Source: DASSBG01 sp963800395
GTDB taxonomy: Bacteria; Pseudomonadota; Gammaproteobacteria; Xanthomonadales; Rhodanobacteraceae
NCBI GenBank assembly: GCA_963800395.1
Contig: CAWDBD010000003.1
Location: 70,574-134,573, forward strand
Direction of reading: 5' to 3'
Length of the DNA: 64,000 nt
In this document: piece by piece, positions 44,503 to 53,023 of the stretch
Position numbering within the stretch: position 1 is the first letter of the stretch
How the letters are laid out: every line of letters begins with the position of its first letter
Notes under the pieces: generated by a model
The model's input: only the letters and a program-made list of their open reading frames with translations
The model's database searches: none
Told to the model about the DNA's origin: nothing
Made by a program: the position numbers and the translations under genes

Positions 44503-45417
44503 TCAGCCGCGCGGATGGTGCTGCTGATGCAACTGCTTGAGCTTCTCGCGCGCGACCAGCGTATAAATCTGGGTGGTGCTAAGACTGGAGTGACCCAGCA
44601 GCAATTGCAGCACACGCAAATCGGCCCCGTGGTTGAGCAGGTGGGTGGCAAACGAATGTCGCAACACGTGCGGCGACACGCGGCGTGTATCAATGCCAAC
44701 CTTGCGGGCATGCCGCTTGGTCAGCGTCCAGAACATCTGCCGGCTCATCGCCGCGCCGCGATTGCTTAGAAACATTGATGGCGACTGGCCATGGCCCTGC
44801 GCCAGCGGCGGCCGCGCCTCGGCCAGGTAGCGGTCCAGCCAGTCACGCGCTTCCTCGCCAATGGGGACCAGCCGCTGCTTGCCGCCCTTGCCGGTAAGAC
44901 GCAAGACACCCTGGCGCGGGTTGAGCGCCGCCAGCGGCAGATTCACAAGTTCCGATACGCGCAGGCCGCAGGCATACATGAGTTCGAACATGGTGCGGTC
45001 ACGAAGCCCCAGTGACGTGGTCACGTCAGGCGCACCCAGCAGCGCCTCGACCTGGGCCTCGGACAGTGCCTTCGGCAGTCCGCGCGGCAATTTGGGCGGC
45101 TCCAGCAGCACCGTGGGGTCCTCGCTGCCCGGCTGCCGCCGCAGCCGATCGGAAAAATAGCGCCGCAGCGCGCTCAGCAGGCGCGCATTGCTGCGTGCCT
45201 TGACCTGGCGCGACGCCAGGTAGGCCTCGATGTCGGTGCGCTCGGTCTGCTCCAGGCTGCGCTTGTGCGCGGCCTGCCAGCCTGCAAAACCGCCGAGGTC
45301 ACTGCGATAGCTGGCCAGGGTGCTGTCGGCCAGGCCATGCTCGGCCCACAAGCGCTCCAGCCATGCCTCGATGGCCAGACGATCAGCTTCGGCAATGGCG
45401 GCAGCAGGCGGGTTCAT
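44503..45417 (-). CDS. xerD: Site-specific tyrosine recombinase XerD
   Basis: XerD acts with XerC at the dif site to resolve chromosome dimers. The 304-residue product has the N-terminal SAM-like DNA-binding domain. The catalytic domain carries Arg in ACGLRVSELVNLPL, His-x-x-Arg in HVLRHSFATHLLNHGADLR, the LGHSSLSTTQIYT box and its Tyr near the C-terminus. I favour XerD over XerC because dsbC follows and because of the ISTTQIYT-type ending. The ATG at 45417 gives standard length; a longer frame upstream would overlap the divergent RDD gene. Confidence 0.93.
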   Translation of the reverse strand: MNPPAAAIAEADRLAIEAWLERLWAEHGLADSTLASYRSDLGGFAGWQAAHKRSLEQTERTDIEAYLASRQVKARSNARLLSALRRYFSDRLRRQPGSEDPTVLLEPPKLPRGLPKALSEAQVEALLGAPDVTTSLGLRDRTMFELMYACGLRVSELVNLPLAALNPRQGVLRLTGKGGKQRLVPIGEEARDWLDRYLAEARPPLAQGHGQSPSMFLSNRGAAMSRQMFWTLTKRHARKVGIDTRRVSPHVLRHSFATHLLNHGADLRVLQLLLGHSSLSTTQIYTLVAREKLKQLHQQHHPRG

Positions 45418-45457
45418 GGCACGATGCTGGCCCGCGCCACCGCGTTTGGCAAGTTTG

Positions 45458-45904
45458 ATGAGTGATCTGATGTCCCACCGCCCCTGGCTGGCCCGCCGTT
45501 TCGGCGCCATGTTGTACGACCTGCTGATTCTGGCCGCGTTGTGGATGGTCACCTCGGCGCTGTGCCTTGGCCTGACCGGCGGACACATGGACGTGCAGCA
45601 TCCGCCATGGTGGCAGCGCGTGGCTTTGCTGATCGTCAGTGCCAGCTATTTCGTGCTGTCCTGGTGGCGCGGCGGCCAGACCATCGGCATGCGCGCATGG
45701 CGGCTGCGCCTGACCTCGCTTGATGATGCGCCGATCAGCCCCGCGCGCGCCCTGCTCCGCTTTGTACTGGCCAGCCTGTCCCTGGCGCTGGCCGGGGCCG
45801 GTTTCTGGTGGGCCTGGCTCGACCGCGATCACCTCACCGCGCATGACCGCGTGTGCGGCACCACGATTGTGCAACTGCCCAAACCCGCGCGCCATCGAAC
45901 CTAG
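45458..45904 (+). CDS. RDD family membrane protein
   Basis: A 148-residue inner-membrane protein of the RDD family with three membrane helices. The first begins ARRFGAMLYDLLILAALW, where the family's Arg and Asp residues are seen (R near 14, D near 21). Helix 2 is VALLIVSASYFVLSWW, followed by GGQTIGMRAWRLRL, a hallmark of the family. Helix 3 is RFVLASLSLALAGAGFWW, and DHLTAHDRVCGTTIV ends the domain. An alternative ATG at 45470 drops four residues. It is divergent from xerD, with only 40 bp between. The role is uncertain; some RDD proteins are cation antiporters. Confidence 0.88.
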   Translation: MSDLMSHRPWLARRFGAMLYDLLILAALWMVTSALCLGLTGGHMDVQHPPWWQRVALLIVSASYFVLSWWRGGQTIGMRAWRLRLTSLDDAPISPARALLRFVLASLSLALAGAGFWWAWLDRDHLTAHDRVCGTTIVQLPKPARHRT

Positions 45905-45996
45905 ACCCTCTGTCGCCGGGTGCTGCTGAACACAGCGAAGCGCACGGCGACTCGGGACCTGCACCGGCATGCCTCGCTCGGCGCAGCCGACCGGGC
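45905..45996. repeat. Half copy of the pepA-type REP palindrome
   Basis: GGGTGCTGCTGAACACAGCGAAGCGCAC at about 45918-45945 matches one arm of the 49786-49866 palindrome. The other arm is degenerate. It lies between convergent RDD and lptG genes. Confidence 0.55.
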
Positions 45997-47100
45997 TCAG
46001 GTCGAAAGCCGGTAATGCGCCCACGCAATGACCGCCAGCAACACGGCGGGCAAGAGATTGGACAGCCAGGGCGCCAGACCGTAGACATTGCCCAGACTGA
46101 CCACGGCCATCTGCAGGAAGTACCAGGCCACGGCCAGGATGATGCCGATGAACACGCGCTTGCCCAGGCCGCCGCTGCGCAGGTTGCCGAAGGCCAGCGG
46201 CAGCACCGCCAATACCAGCAGCAGGACGTTCAGGGGGTAGAAAATGCGCGCCCACCAGGCATCGGCATAACTGCCGGGATTCTGGCCATTGGCGCGAAAA
46301 TAGCGGATGTTGCGCTGCAGATCGCGTAATGACATGTAGTCGGGGTTGACCACGGACAGCTCCAGCATGCGCGGGTCCAGTCGCGATTTCCAGGGCATGC
46401 GCTGGCGGCTGCTGGAATGGGCGCCCAGCGCGTCGAATGTGGTGACCCGCACCTTCTCCAGCTGCCAGGCGCCATTGCGGTAGATCGCCATGCCTGCCTG
46501 AATGAAGGACTTCAGTACCCCGGTGGTATCGAGTCCGAACACGCGCACATCGGCCAACTGGATCTGCGGTCGCCCGTCGCGCTGCACGGCGCGGGCGCCC
46601 TTGGCATTGATGATGCTGTCCCCATCGCGTGCCCACAGGCCGCTGCGGGTTGTCAGGCCCAGCTTGTTCGAGCGCAAGGAAAGCTGCAATGCCTGGGCGC
46701 GCTTTTCTCCCGCCGGTCCGGCCGTCTCCCCCAGGATCACCACGAGCAGGGCCAGCGCCGCCACGGCCGACAGCACACTCATCACGATGCGTGCACGCGA
46801 CATGCCGCTGGCCCTGAGTGCCGTCAGCTCACTGCTCGCCGCCAGTCCGCCCAGACCCATCAGGCCCCCGATCAATGCGGCAAAACCGAACATCTCATAG
46901 GCGCGACGCGGAACCGTCAGACCGATGTAGATGGCTGCTTGCGCCAAGCTGTAGCCGTGCTCGCCAAGTTGCCCGAGCTGGCGGGCAAAATTGCTCACGG
47001 TATCGAAACCGACCAGCACCAGCCACACCACCAGCAAGGATCCCAGCACATGCGCCGCGATCAGCTTGTCGAGGCGCTTGATGGTGAACGCCCGCCTCAT
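45997..47100 (-). CDS. lptG: LPS export permease LptG
   Basis: LptG and LptF form the inner-membrane core of the LptB2FG transporter that extracts LPS. The 367-residue protein has two blocks of three helices (about 15-125 and 285-360) separated by a periplasmic beta-jellyroll (INAKGARAVQRDGRPQIQLA). The early TIKRLDKLIAAHVLGSLLVV and ELTALRASGMSRARI segments are typical of the YjgQ family. The ATG at 47100 overlaps the lptF stop by four bases. Length is normal. Confidence 0.93.
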   Translation of the reverse strand: MRRAFTIKRLDKLIAAHVLGSLLVVWLVLVGFDTVSNFARQLGQLGEHGYSLAQAAIYIGLTVPRRAYEMFGFAALIGGLMGLGGLAASSELTALRASGMSRARIVMSVLSAVAALALLVVILGETAGPAGEKRAQALQLSLRSNKLGLTTRSGLWARDGDSIINAKGARAVQRDGRPQIQLADVRVFGLDTTGVLKSFIQAGMAIYRNGAWQLEKVRVTTFDALGAHSSSRQRMPWKSRLDPRMLELSVVNPDYMSLRDLQRNIRYFRANGQNPGSYADAWWARIFYPLNVLLLVLAVLPLAFGNLRSGGLGKRVFIGIILAVAWYFLQMAVVSLGNVYGLAPWLSNLLPAVLLAVIAWAHYRLST

Positions 47101-48206
47101 GCCCCTGCCTTGTCCGGCATGGTGCCTACCCGGTACTGGCGCCAGACGATCCAGGCACCCAGGCCTGCCGCCAGCGCATGCACCCACCACAGGCCCAGCC
47201 ACGGCGGCAAACGTCCCTGCACCATGCCGGCACGCACCAGCGCCAGCACATTGGCGTACAGCAGGTACACCAGAATGGCAATCAGCAGGCGACCGTAGCG
47301 TGCCTCGCGCGGCGTTTGTCGCGACAAGGCCACTGCCAGCAGGGCCAGCACCAGGACGCTGATCGGCACGCTGATGCGCCAGGCCAGCTCCGCCCGTGCC
47401 GCCGGATCATCGGATCGCGCCAGAGTCAGGCTGCGCTTGGCATGGTTCTCGCTGCTGTCGGAGGCATCGCCGGTCGGGGTGGTCAGGGCCACCTCGTTGC
47501 GATCGAAGGTCATGCGCTTCCAGTCATCCTGCCCGAGTCGGCCCTCGAAACGATGACCGTCGCTCAATGCCAGGTAGCGTCCGGACGCTTCGCTGCCGTG
47601 ATACAGGCGACCGCTCGCGGCCGTGACGATGTCCAGCCGCGCCGGTCCGGTCTTGCTCTCCCGTTCGTTCTCGATGAACACCCGGCCCAGCCGGGTTCCC
47701 TTGCTGTTCATCGAATCGACAAAGATCACCCCGGCGTGCCCCGGCAGTTCCACAAACCGACCCGGCTCAAGCCCGGCTGCAATCACCGAACGATTGGCAT
47801 CCTTGACCATGAGGTTGGCCTCGCGCACGGCTGCCGGGCCGAGCCACAAGGACACCAGCGCTACCAGCACAGCAAGCGGAACAGCCAGCATGGCCGCGGG
47901 CCGGAACAAGCCACCGGCACCCATGCCGGCAGCGGCCAGCACGTGCATTTCGCTGTCCCGATACAGCCGTGACAGGGCCATCATCACACCCAGAAAAAGG
48001 GACAGGGGCAACAGAACCCCGAGCGCATCAAACACCCGCAGGCCCAGCACGGGGAACATCACCGTGCCCGGCAGCCGTCCCAGCGCCACTTTGTTGAGTA
48101 CATCGGCAAAAGTGCCGCCAGCGGTGATCACCAGCAGCACCAGGGCCGCGGCAGCCACGCTCAGAGCGAGCTCGCGCAACAGGTAGCGGTCGATGATTTG
48201 CAGCAT
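47097..48206 (-). CDS. lptF: LPS export permease LptF
   Basis: Partner of LptG in LPS extraction. It is 369 residues and starts MLQIIDRYLLRELALSVAAA, the usual first amphipathic region and helix of YjgP proteins. LPLSLFLGVMMALSRLYRDS contains the coupling region that contacts LptB. The periplasmic domain spans about 130-265 and the last three helices follow. It is first of the lptF-lptG pair and divergent from pepA across a 93-bp gap. Confidence 0.93.
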   Translation of the reverse strand: MLQIIDRYLLRELALSVAAAALVLLVITAGGTFADVLNKVALGRLPGTVMFPVLGLRVFDALGVLLPLSLFLGVMMALSRLYRDSEMHVLAAAGMGAGGLFRPAAMLAVPLAVLVALVSLWLGPAAVREANLMVKDANRSVIAAGLEPGRFVELPGHAGVIFVDSMNSKGTRLGRVFIENERESKTGPARLDIVTAASGRLYHGSEASGRYLALSDGHRFEGRLGQDDWKRMTFDRNEVALTTPTGDASDSSENHAKRSLTLARSDDPAARAELAWRISVPISVLVLALLAVALSRQTPREARYGRLLIAILVYLLYANVLALVRAGMVQGRLPPWLGLWWVHALAAGLGAWIVWRQYRVGTMPDKAGA

Positions 48207-48299
48207 GCGTTAGACTGGTTCCTTTTGCGCGGTGCGCGCATCCATGGCGCCAGTCTAGCGGGTTCGACGCACACTGCATTTCAAATTGGAAATTTCGAC

Positions 48300-49772
48300 A
48301 TGACTCTCGAACTCAATCTGACCCACACCAGCGCACCCGAATCCGACAGCGACTGCATTGTTGTCGGGGTCTTCGAGAATGGCACCCTGAGCGCCGCCGC
48401 CGCTGCGGTAGACAAGGCCAGCAAGGGGGCGCTGGAGCGCCTGATCGGCAGCGGCGACCTTGCCGGTCGCAAAAGCAGCCACGTGTGGCTGTACGGACTC
48501 GCCGGCGTCAAGAGCCCGCGCGTCCTGGTGATCGGCCTGGGCAAGCAGGACAGCTTCAACGCCGCGCTTTTCCAGCAGGCCGCGCAGTATGCCGGCAGCC
48601 AGCTTGCCGACGCCCGCATCGACAACGCCGCCAGCTGGCTGAGCGAGCTCGACGTGGCCGGCAAGGACGACGCATGGAAGGTACGCACGGTGGCACTGGC
48701 CGCCGACCACGCCGCCTACCGGTTCAAGATCAGCAACAAGAAGGACACCCACAAGCACATCAGTGCGTTGTCCGTTTTCGGCGACAGCCAGTGCGAGCCC
48801 GCTCTGACGCAATCCCGCGGCATCGCCGAGGGCGTGCGCTGGGCGCGCGACCTGGGCAACACACCGCCGAATATCTGCACGCCTGCCTGGCTCGGCTCGG
48901 AAGCCGAACGCATTGCCAGCGAAAACGATGGCGTGGAGGCCGAAGTGTTCGATCCCGATGCCTTGCGCAAGATGGGGGCCAATGCCCTGCTCGCGGTCGG
49001 CGAAGGATCAAGCAACGGCCCGCGCCTGATCGTGCTGAAATGGAACGGCGGCGGCGACGCCAAGCCCTACGTGCTGGTGGGCAAGGGCGTCACCTTCGAC
49101 GCCGGCGGTATCAACATCAAGCCCAGCCCGGGCATGGAGGAAATGAAGTTCGACATGTGCGGCGCTGCCGGCGTGCTGGGCACCTTCCTGTCGGCCGTGA
49201 AGATGAAGCTCAAGATCAACCTGATCTGCGTGGTTGCCAGCGCCGAGAACATGCCCGGCGGCAAGGCCTACCGCCCGAGCGACATACTGACCACGATGTC
49301 CGGCACCACCGTCGAGGTGCTCAACACCGACGCCGAAGGCCGCCTGTGCCTGTGCGATGCACTGCACTATGTGCGCCAGTTCGAGCCACAGACCATTATC
49401 GATACCGCCACCCTGACCGGTGCCTGCGTGGTCGCGCTGGGCAAGCATGCCACCGGGCTGATGAGCGCCGACGACGAATTGGCCGACGAACTGCTGGCCG
49501 CCGGCAACAACAGCATGGACCGCGCCTGGCGCCTGCCGCTGTGGGACGATTATCAGGAACAGCTCGAGTCGGGCAACGCCGACGTCGCCAATATCGGCGG
49601 CAAATGGGCGGGTGCCATCACCGCCGGCTGCTTCCTGTCGCGTTTCACCGAAGGCATGCGCTGGGCCCATCTCGACATCGCCGGCACCGCCTGGACCTCC
49701 GGCCGCAAGGGCCTGGCCACCGGCCGTCCCGTGGGCCTGCTCTCGGACTGGCTGATCTCGAAAGCCGGGTGA
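48300..49772 (+). CDS. pepA: Leucyl aminopeptidase (M17)
   Basis: A 490-residue M17 cytosolic aminopeptidase of the PepA family, which in E. coli also serves as an accessory protein in Xer recombination. The metal-binding and catalytic motifs are complete. VGKGVTFDAGGINIKPS near residue 260 supplies the Lys and Asp, MKFDMCGAAGVLGTF follows, and NTDAEGRLCLCDALHY near 345 carries the Asp, Glu and catalytic Arg. The ATG at 48300 (MTLELNLTH) begins the conserved N-terminal domain. It is followed by holC after a palindromic repeat. Confidence 0.95.
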   Translation: MTLELNLTHTSAPESDSDCIVVGVFENGTLSAAAAAVDKASKGALERLIGSGDLAGRKSSHVWLYGLAGVKSPRVLVIGLGKQDSFNAALFQQAAQYAGSQLADARIDNAASWLSELDVAGKDDAWKVRTVALAADHAAYRFKISNKKDTHKHISALSVFGDSQCEPALTQSRGIAEGVRWARDLGNTPPNICTPAWLGSEAERIASENDGVEAEVFDPDALRKMGANALLAVGEGSSNGPRLIVLKWNGGGDAKPYVLVGKGVTFDAGGINIKPSPGMEEMKFDMCGAAGVLGTFLSAVKMKLKINLICVVASAENMPGGKAYRPSDILTTMSGTTVEVLNTDAEGRLCLCDALHYVRQFEPQTIIDTATLTGACVVALGKHATGLMSADDELADELLAAGNNSMDRAWRLPLWDDYQEQLESGNADVANIGGKWAGAITAGCFLSRFTEGMRWAHLDIAGTAWTSGRKGLATGRPVGLLSDWLISKAG

Positions 49773-49785
49773 CCCAGTGAACAAG

Positions 49786-49866
49786 TAGGGTGCTGCTGAG
49801 CGCAGCGAAGCGCACCGTCGCATGGAGTTCACCATGGTGCGCTTCGCTGCGCTCAGCAGCACCCTA
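49786..49866. repeat. 31-bp perfect inverted repeat (REP-type) after pepA
   Basis: TAGGGTGCTGCTGAGCGCAG and onward (49786-49816) is exactly repeated in reverse at 49836-49866 around a 19-nt loop. It starts 13 bp after the pepA stop and lies before holC. It would form a very stable hairpin in the pepA transcript. It lacks a U-tract, so it is more likely a mobile REP unit than a terminator. Confidence 0.9.
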
Positions 49867-49925
49867 CCGGACAAGACGATTGCCGCTTGCCGCCCGTACC
49901 GAATTCCAGTCCCGACTCTTCATTC

Positions 49926-50351
49926 ATGCCACGCGCTGACTTCTACCTGATCGACAAGCCACGATTTCGCGACCAACCGTTGCAGCTGGTGTGCGCGCTC
50001 GTGGCCAAGGCGTTCGCAGCAGAACAAGCCTGCCTGATCCTGAGCACCGACCTGGCCCAGGCGGAGGAACTCGACGATCTGCTCTGGTCATTCGATCCCG
50101 AGTCGTTCATCCCGCACCAGCTTGCCGGCCAGGGCGAGGACGACAGCGAGGTCCCGGTGCTGATCGTGCCACCGGGCGTGGTGACCCCGCCGCGTCCGCT
50201 GCTGATGAACCTGCGCGAGGAGCCGGTCGAGGGCGAGTTCGAGCGCGTGCTCGAGATCGTGCCCGCCGACGAATCCGCCCGCAGCGGCTCGCGCAAGCGC
50301 TGGCAGACCTACCGGGAGCGGGGATTCGAGCTGAACAAGTTCGACATGTAG
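49926..50351 (+). CDS. holC: DNA polymerase III chi subunit
   Basis: HolC links the clamp loader to SSB during replication. The 141-residue protein starts MPRADFYLID, as the family does, and carries the chi core with LLWSFDPESFIPHQLAG near residue 57 and the C-terminal WQTYRERGFEL. An upstream in-frame ATG (49887) would add 13 non-conserved residues over the repeat region. pepA-holC order is conserved, but the usual downstream partner valS is not here: a dispersed repeat and then the hom gene follow. Confidence 0.9.
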   Translation: MPRADFYLIDKPRFRDQPLQLVCALVAKAFAAEQACLILSTDLAQAEELDDLLWSFDPESFIPHQLAGQGEDDSEVPVLIVPPGVVTPPRPLLMNLREEPVEGEFERVLEIVPADESARSGSRKRWQTYRERGFELNKFDM

Positions 50352-50396
50352 GTGGCCGGGCGGGTTCGGCTGGCGCCGAATCTGCCGCCTCGAACG

Positions 50397-50692
50397 GTTT
50401 CACGCCCTTCGGGCGCGAGTTCATTTCTCTTGCTTGCTCAAGAGAAACAGAACCAAAGAGAAGAGCACCCCTGTGCAGCGGTGGGTGGTGGACGACAAGG
50501 CCCGCAGGGGCGAGTGCAGGGACGCACTCGCCTTTTCGCCAGCACAGGATGTGCTGTCGAAAAGCCCAGCCACCGCACACGAACCCTGCGGACAGGAGGT
50601 CCGCAGGGCGCGGAAAAGGGGTGGCCTCTCTTTTGGTTCGTTTTCTCTGGCCAGACAGAGAAAATGAACTCGCGCCCAAAGGGCGTGAAAGC
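50397..50692. repeat. ~300-bp dispersed element bounded by inverted repeats
   Basis: Ends are inverted: TTTCACGCCCTTCGGGCGCG (from 50397) and CGCGCCCAAAGGGCGTGAAA (to 50692), extended inside by GAGTTCATTT/AAAATGAACTC. The interior has further hairpins, such as GCGAGTGC/GCACTCGC (50510-50531) and TGCGGAC/GTCCGCA (50588-50607). No protein motif was seen in any frame. I recall similar translated fragments as spurious proteins in many Xanthomonadales genomes, which fits a MITE-like family. It fills the holC-hom gap. Confidence 0.7.
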
Positions 50693-50747
50693 TTCTTTAT
50701 AAAAAAGGACGTCATGCGGGAGAAGCAAAGCGGATCCCGCCAGCCAC

Positions 50748-51836
50748 TCACCCACCCAGGCGACCCACCCGACACACATCCGCCAGCAACGCCTGCGCGG
50801 TCACCTCGGCCCCCGCACCCGGTCCACGAATCACCAGCGGCGGATCGCGATAGCGCGCCGAGGACAGCACGAACAGGTTCTCGGTGCCGCGCAGCCTTGC
50901 GGCCGGATGGTCGCTGTCCACCGCGGCCAGACCGATGCGTGCACCGTCTGCGTCCAGCCGCGCCAGATAGCGCAATACGCGGCCATGGCGACTGGACTGT
51001 TCATGTCGCGCTGCCAGCGCCGCGTCGAGCCGGCCCGGCTCGGCCCGGAAGCTTGCCGCAGTGACATGGCGCAATGGCTCGGGCACCAGGTTTTCCACGG
51101 CTATCTGCTCGAGGGCCAGTTCCAGTCCCGCACTGCGTGCCAGGATCAGCAGCTTGCGGGCGACATCGGCACCGCTCAGGTCCTGGCGCGGGTCGGGTTC
51201 GCAGTAGCCGGCAGTGCGTGCGCGCTCGAGCAGGTGCGAGAACGGTTCGCGGCCATCCCAGGTGTTGAACAGCCAGGACAGCGAGCCGGAGAACACGCCC
51301 TCGATCGAATCCGGTGTGTCACCGCTCGAGTGCCAACGCGCCAGCGTGTCGATCACCGGCAGGCCCGCGCCCACGGTGGCCGACTGGCCGTAGCAGGTGC
51401 TGCCGGCATGCGCTGCCTGACGGATCGCCTGCCAGTCGGCCTGGCTGCCGCCGTTGAGCCACTTGTTGGCGGTGACCACGTGATAGCCCTGGGCAAGCCA
51501 GGCCGGATGCTTGCGAGCCATGCTCTCGCTGGCGGTGGCATCGACGATGACCCGATGCAGGGCAGCGCCCTGATCCAGTGCGGCCAGCAACGCGCTGTCG
51601 CTGCGACCGGCTGCCTGCGTCCCGAGCCGCGGCAGTACCTCGTCAATGGCGATGCCCTCGGCCACGGCCAGTTGCTGCCGCGAGTCGGCCACGCCAACCA
51701 GGCGCAGCATGGGCTCCGGACAGCCAGCCAGGCGACCCAGCAAGGCACGGCCGACGCCTCCGGTGCCCAGCAGAACCAGGGCCAGCCGGGACCGCTCTGG
51801 ACCCGCCTGCAGACGCCTGTCGGGTTGTGCGCTCAT
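50748..51836 (-). CDS. hom: Homoserine dehydrogenase
   Basis: Converts aspartate semialdehyde to homoserine with NAD(P)H, feeding methionine and threonine synthesis. The 362-residue protein has the dinucleotide motif LLGTGGVGRALLGRL near residue 22, VVTANKWLNGGSQ near 120 and VFSGSLSWLFNTW near 185, with GYCEPDPRQDLSGADVARK carrying the catalytic Lys/Asp region. It lacks the aspartokinase half of ThrA and resembles monofunctional enzymes of Xanthomonas. It begins inside the metB stop (ATGA) and is the last gene of metX-metB-hom, so it should be under the SAM riboswitch. Confidence 0.92.
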   Translation of the reverse strand: MSAQPDRRLQAGPERSRLALVLLGTGGVGRALLGRLAGCPEPMLRLVGVADSRQQLAVAEGIAIDEVLPRLGTQAAGRSDSALLAALDQGAALHRVIVDATASESMARKHPAWLAQGYHVVTANKWLNGGSQADWQAIRQAAHAGSTCYGQSATVGAGLPVIDTLARWHSSGDTPDSIEGVFSGSLSWLFNTWDGREPFSHLLERARTAGYCEPDPRQDLSGADVARKLLILARSAGLELALEQIAVENLVPEPLRHVTAASFRAEPGRLDAALAARHEQSSRHGRVLRYLARLDADGARIGLAAVDSDHPAARLRGTENLFVLSSARYRDPPLVIRGPGAGAEVTAQALLADVCRVGRLGG

Positions 51837-53022
51837 GACGCCGTGGACCGCGTTCGGTCACAGGCTGTACGCGCCCGCTCGAGGCCGGCGGTGACATCGG
51901 CAAGCAGGTCTTCAGCCTGCTCGATGCCTACCGACAGGCGCAACAGTCCATCGGAAATGCCGGCGCGCTGACGGGCCTCGGGGGCCATCGATGCGTGCGT
52001 CATGCTGGCCGGATGCGCCACCAGGCTCTCCACACCACCCAGCGATTCAGCCAGGCAAAAGCATTCCAGGCCATCGACAAATGCACGGATGGCGGCCTCG
52101 CCGCCGGCCAGCTCGAAACTGAGCATGGCGCCGAAACCCGACTGCTGGCGCGCCGCCAGTGCGTGCTGCGGATGGGTGGCAAGGCCCGGATAGACAGACC
52201 TGCGCGACTGTCGGATCATCCTCCAGACAATGCGCCAGCCTGATCGGCGTTTTCCTGATGGGCACGCAGGCGCACATCCAGCGTTCGCAAGCCGCGCAGG
52301 GTGAGAAAACTGTCGAACGGCGCGCCGGTCAGACCCAGGCAGTTGCCCCACCAGGCCAGTGCCTCGGCTACCGCCGGGTCGCGTGCCACCACCGCGCCAC
52401 CGACTACGTCGCTGTGGCCGTTGATGTACTTGGTGGTTGAATGCAGCACCACATCGGCGCCCAGATCCAGCGGCTTCTGCAGGGCCGGTGACAGGAACGT
52501 GTTGTCGACCAGGCACAGGGCACCGGCCGCGTGCGCCGCCTGCGCCACATGGCGAATGTCGGTGATGCGCAGCAGCGGGTTGGAGGGCGTTTCCACCCAC
52601 ACCAGATCCGGCTTGTCCTGGAGCCCTGCAGCCAGCGCTGCGGGGGCATTCAAGTTGGCGAAGGTCAGCTGGAAACGCCCCTTTCGGGCCCAGGCATCCA
52701 GCAGCCGCCAGGTGCCTCCGTAGCAGTCGTGCGCTGCCAGCACGCGGCCACCGGCCGGCACCAGCTCAAGCGCCAGGGCTGCCGCTGCCATGCCGCTTGC
52801 AGTGATCACCGCCGCATGACCATGCTCGAGCTCGGCCAGTGCCGCGCCCAGTTGATCGCGCGTGGGGTTGCCGCTGCGCGAGTAGTCGTAACGGCGCTTT
52901 TCGCCAAGTGCGGCAAAACTGAAATTGGTCGACAGATGCAGCGGCGGCACCACGGCGCCATGCTGGGTGTCGGATTCGATCCCTGCGCGAACGGCGCGGG
53001 TACAGTCGGAAACAATGCGCAT
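51833..53022 (-). pseudogene. metB: Cystathionine gamma-synthase / O-acylhomoserine sulfhydrylase, two apparent frameshifts
   Basis: A PLP enzyme of the Cys/Met family joining activated homoserine to cysteine or sulfide. The first frame, from the ATG at 53022, carries TNFSFAALGEKRRYDYSRSG, ETPSNPLLRITDI and the PLP-lysine segment STTKYINGHSDVVGG, up to LRAHQENA. A short stretch in a second frame (RLAHCLEDDPTVAQV) follows. The C-terminus is in a third frame (VYPGLATHPQHALAARQQSG) to 51833. Two single-base changes about 50 bp apart (near 52240 and 52200) explain this. With both corrected the protein is full length. The operon is otherwise intact, so consensus errors are a serious possibility. 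Confidence 0.85.
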
Positions 53023-53023
53023 G

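Noticed and set aside
49786..49866. Rho-independent terminator of pepA
   Set aside because: The stem is perfect but no U-tract follows on either strand and a related half copy exists elsewhere, so a REP unit is more likely.
50352..50747. Small protein genes within the 300-bp element
   Set aside because: Frames exist on both strands but follow the inverted repeats and lack start signals; treated as a non-coding repeat.
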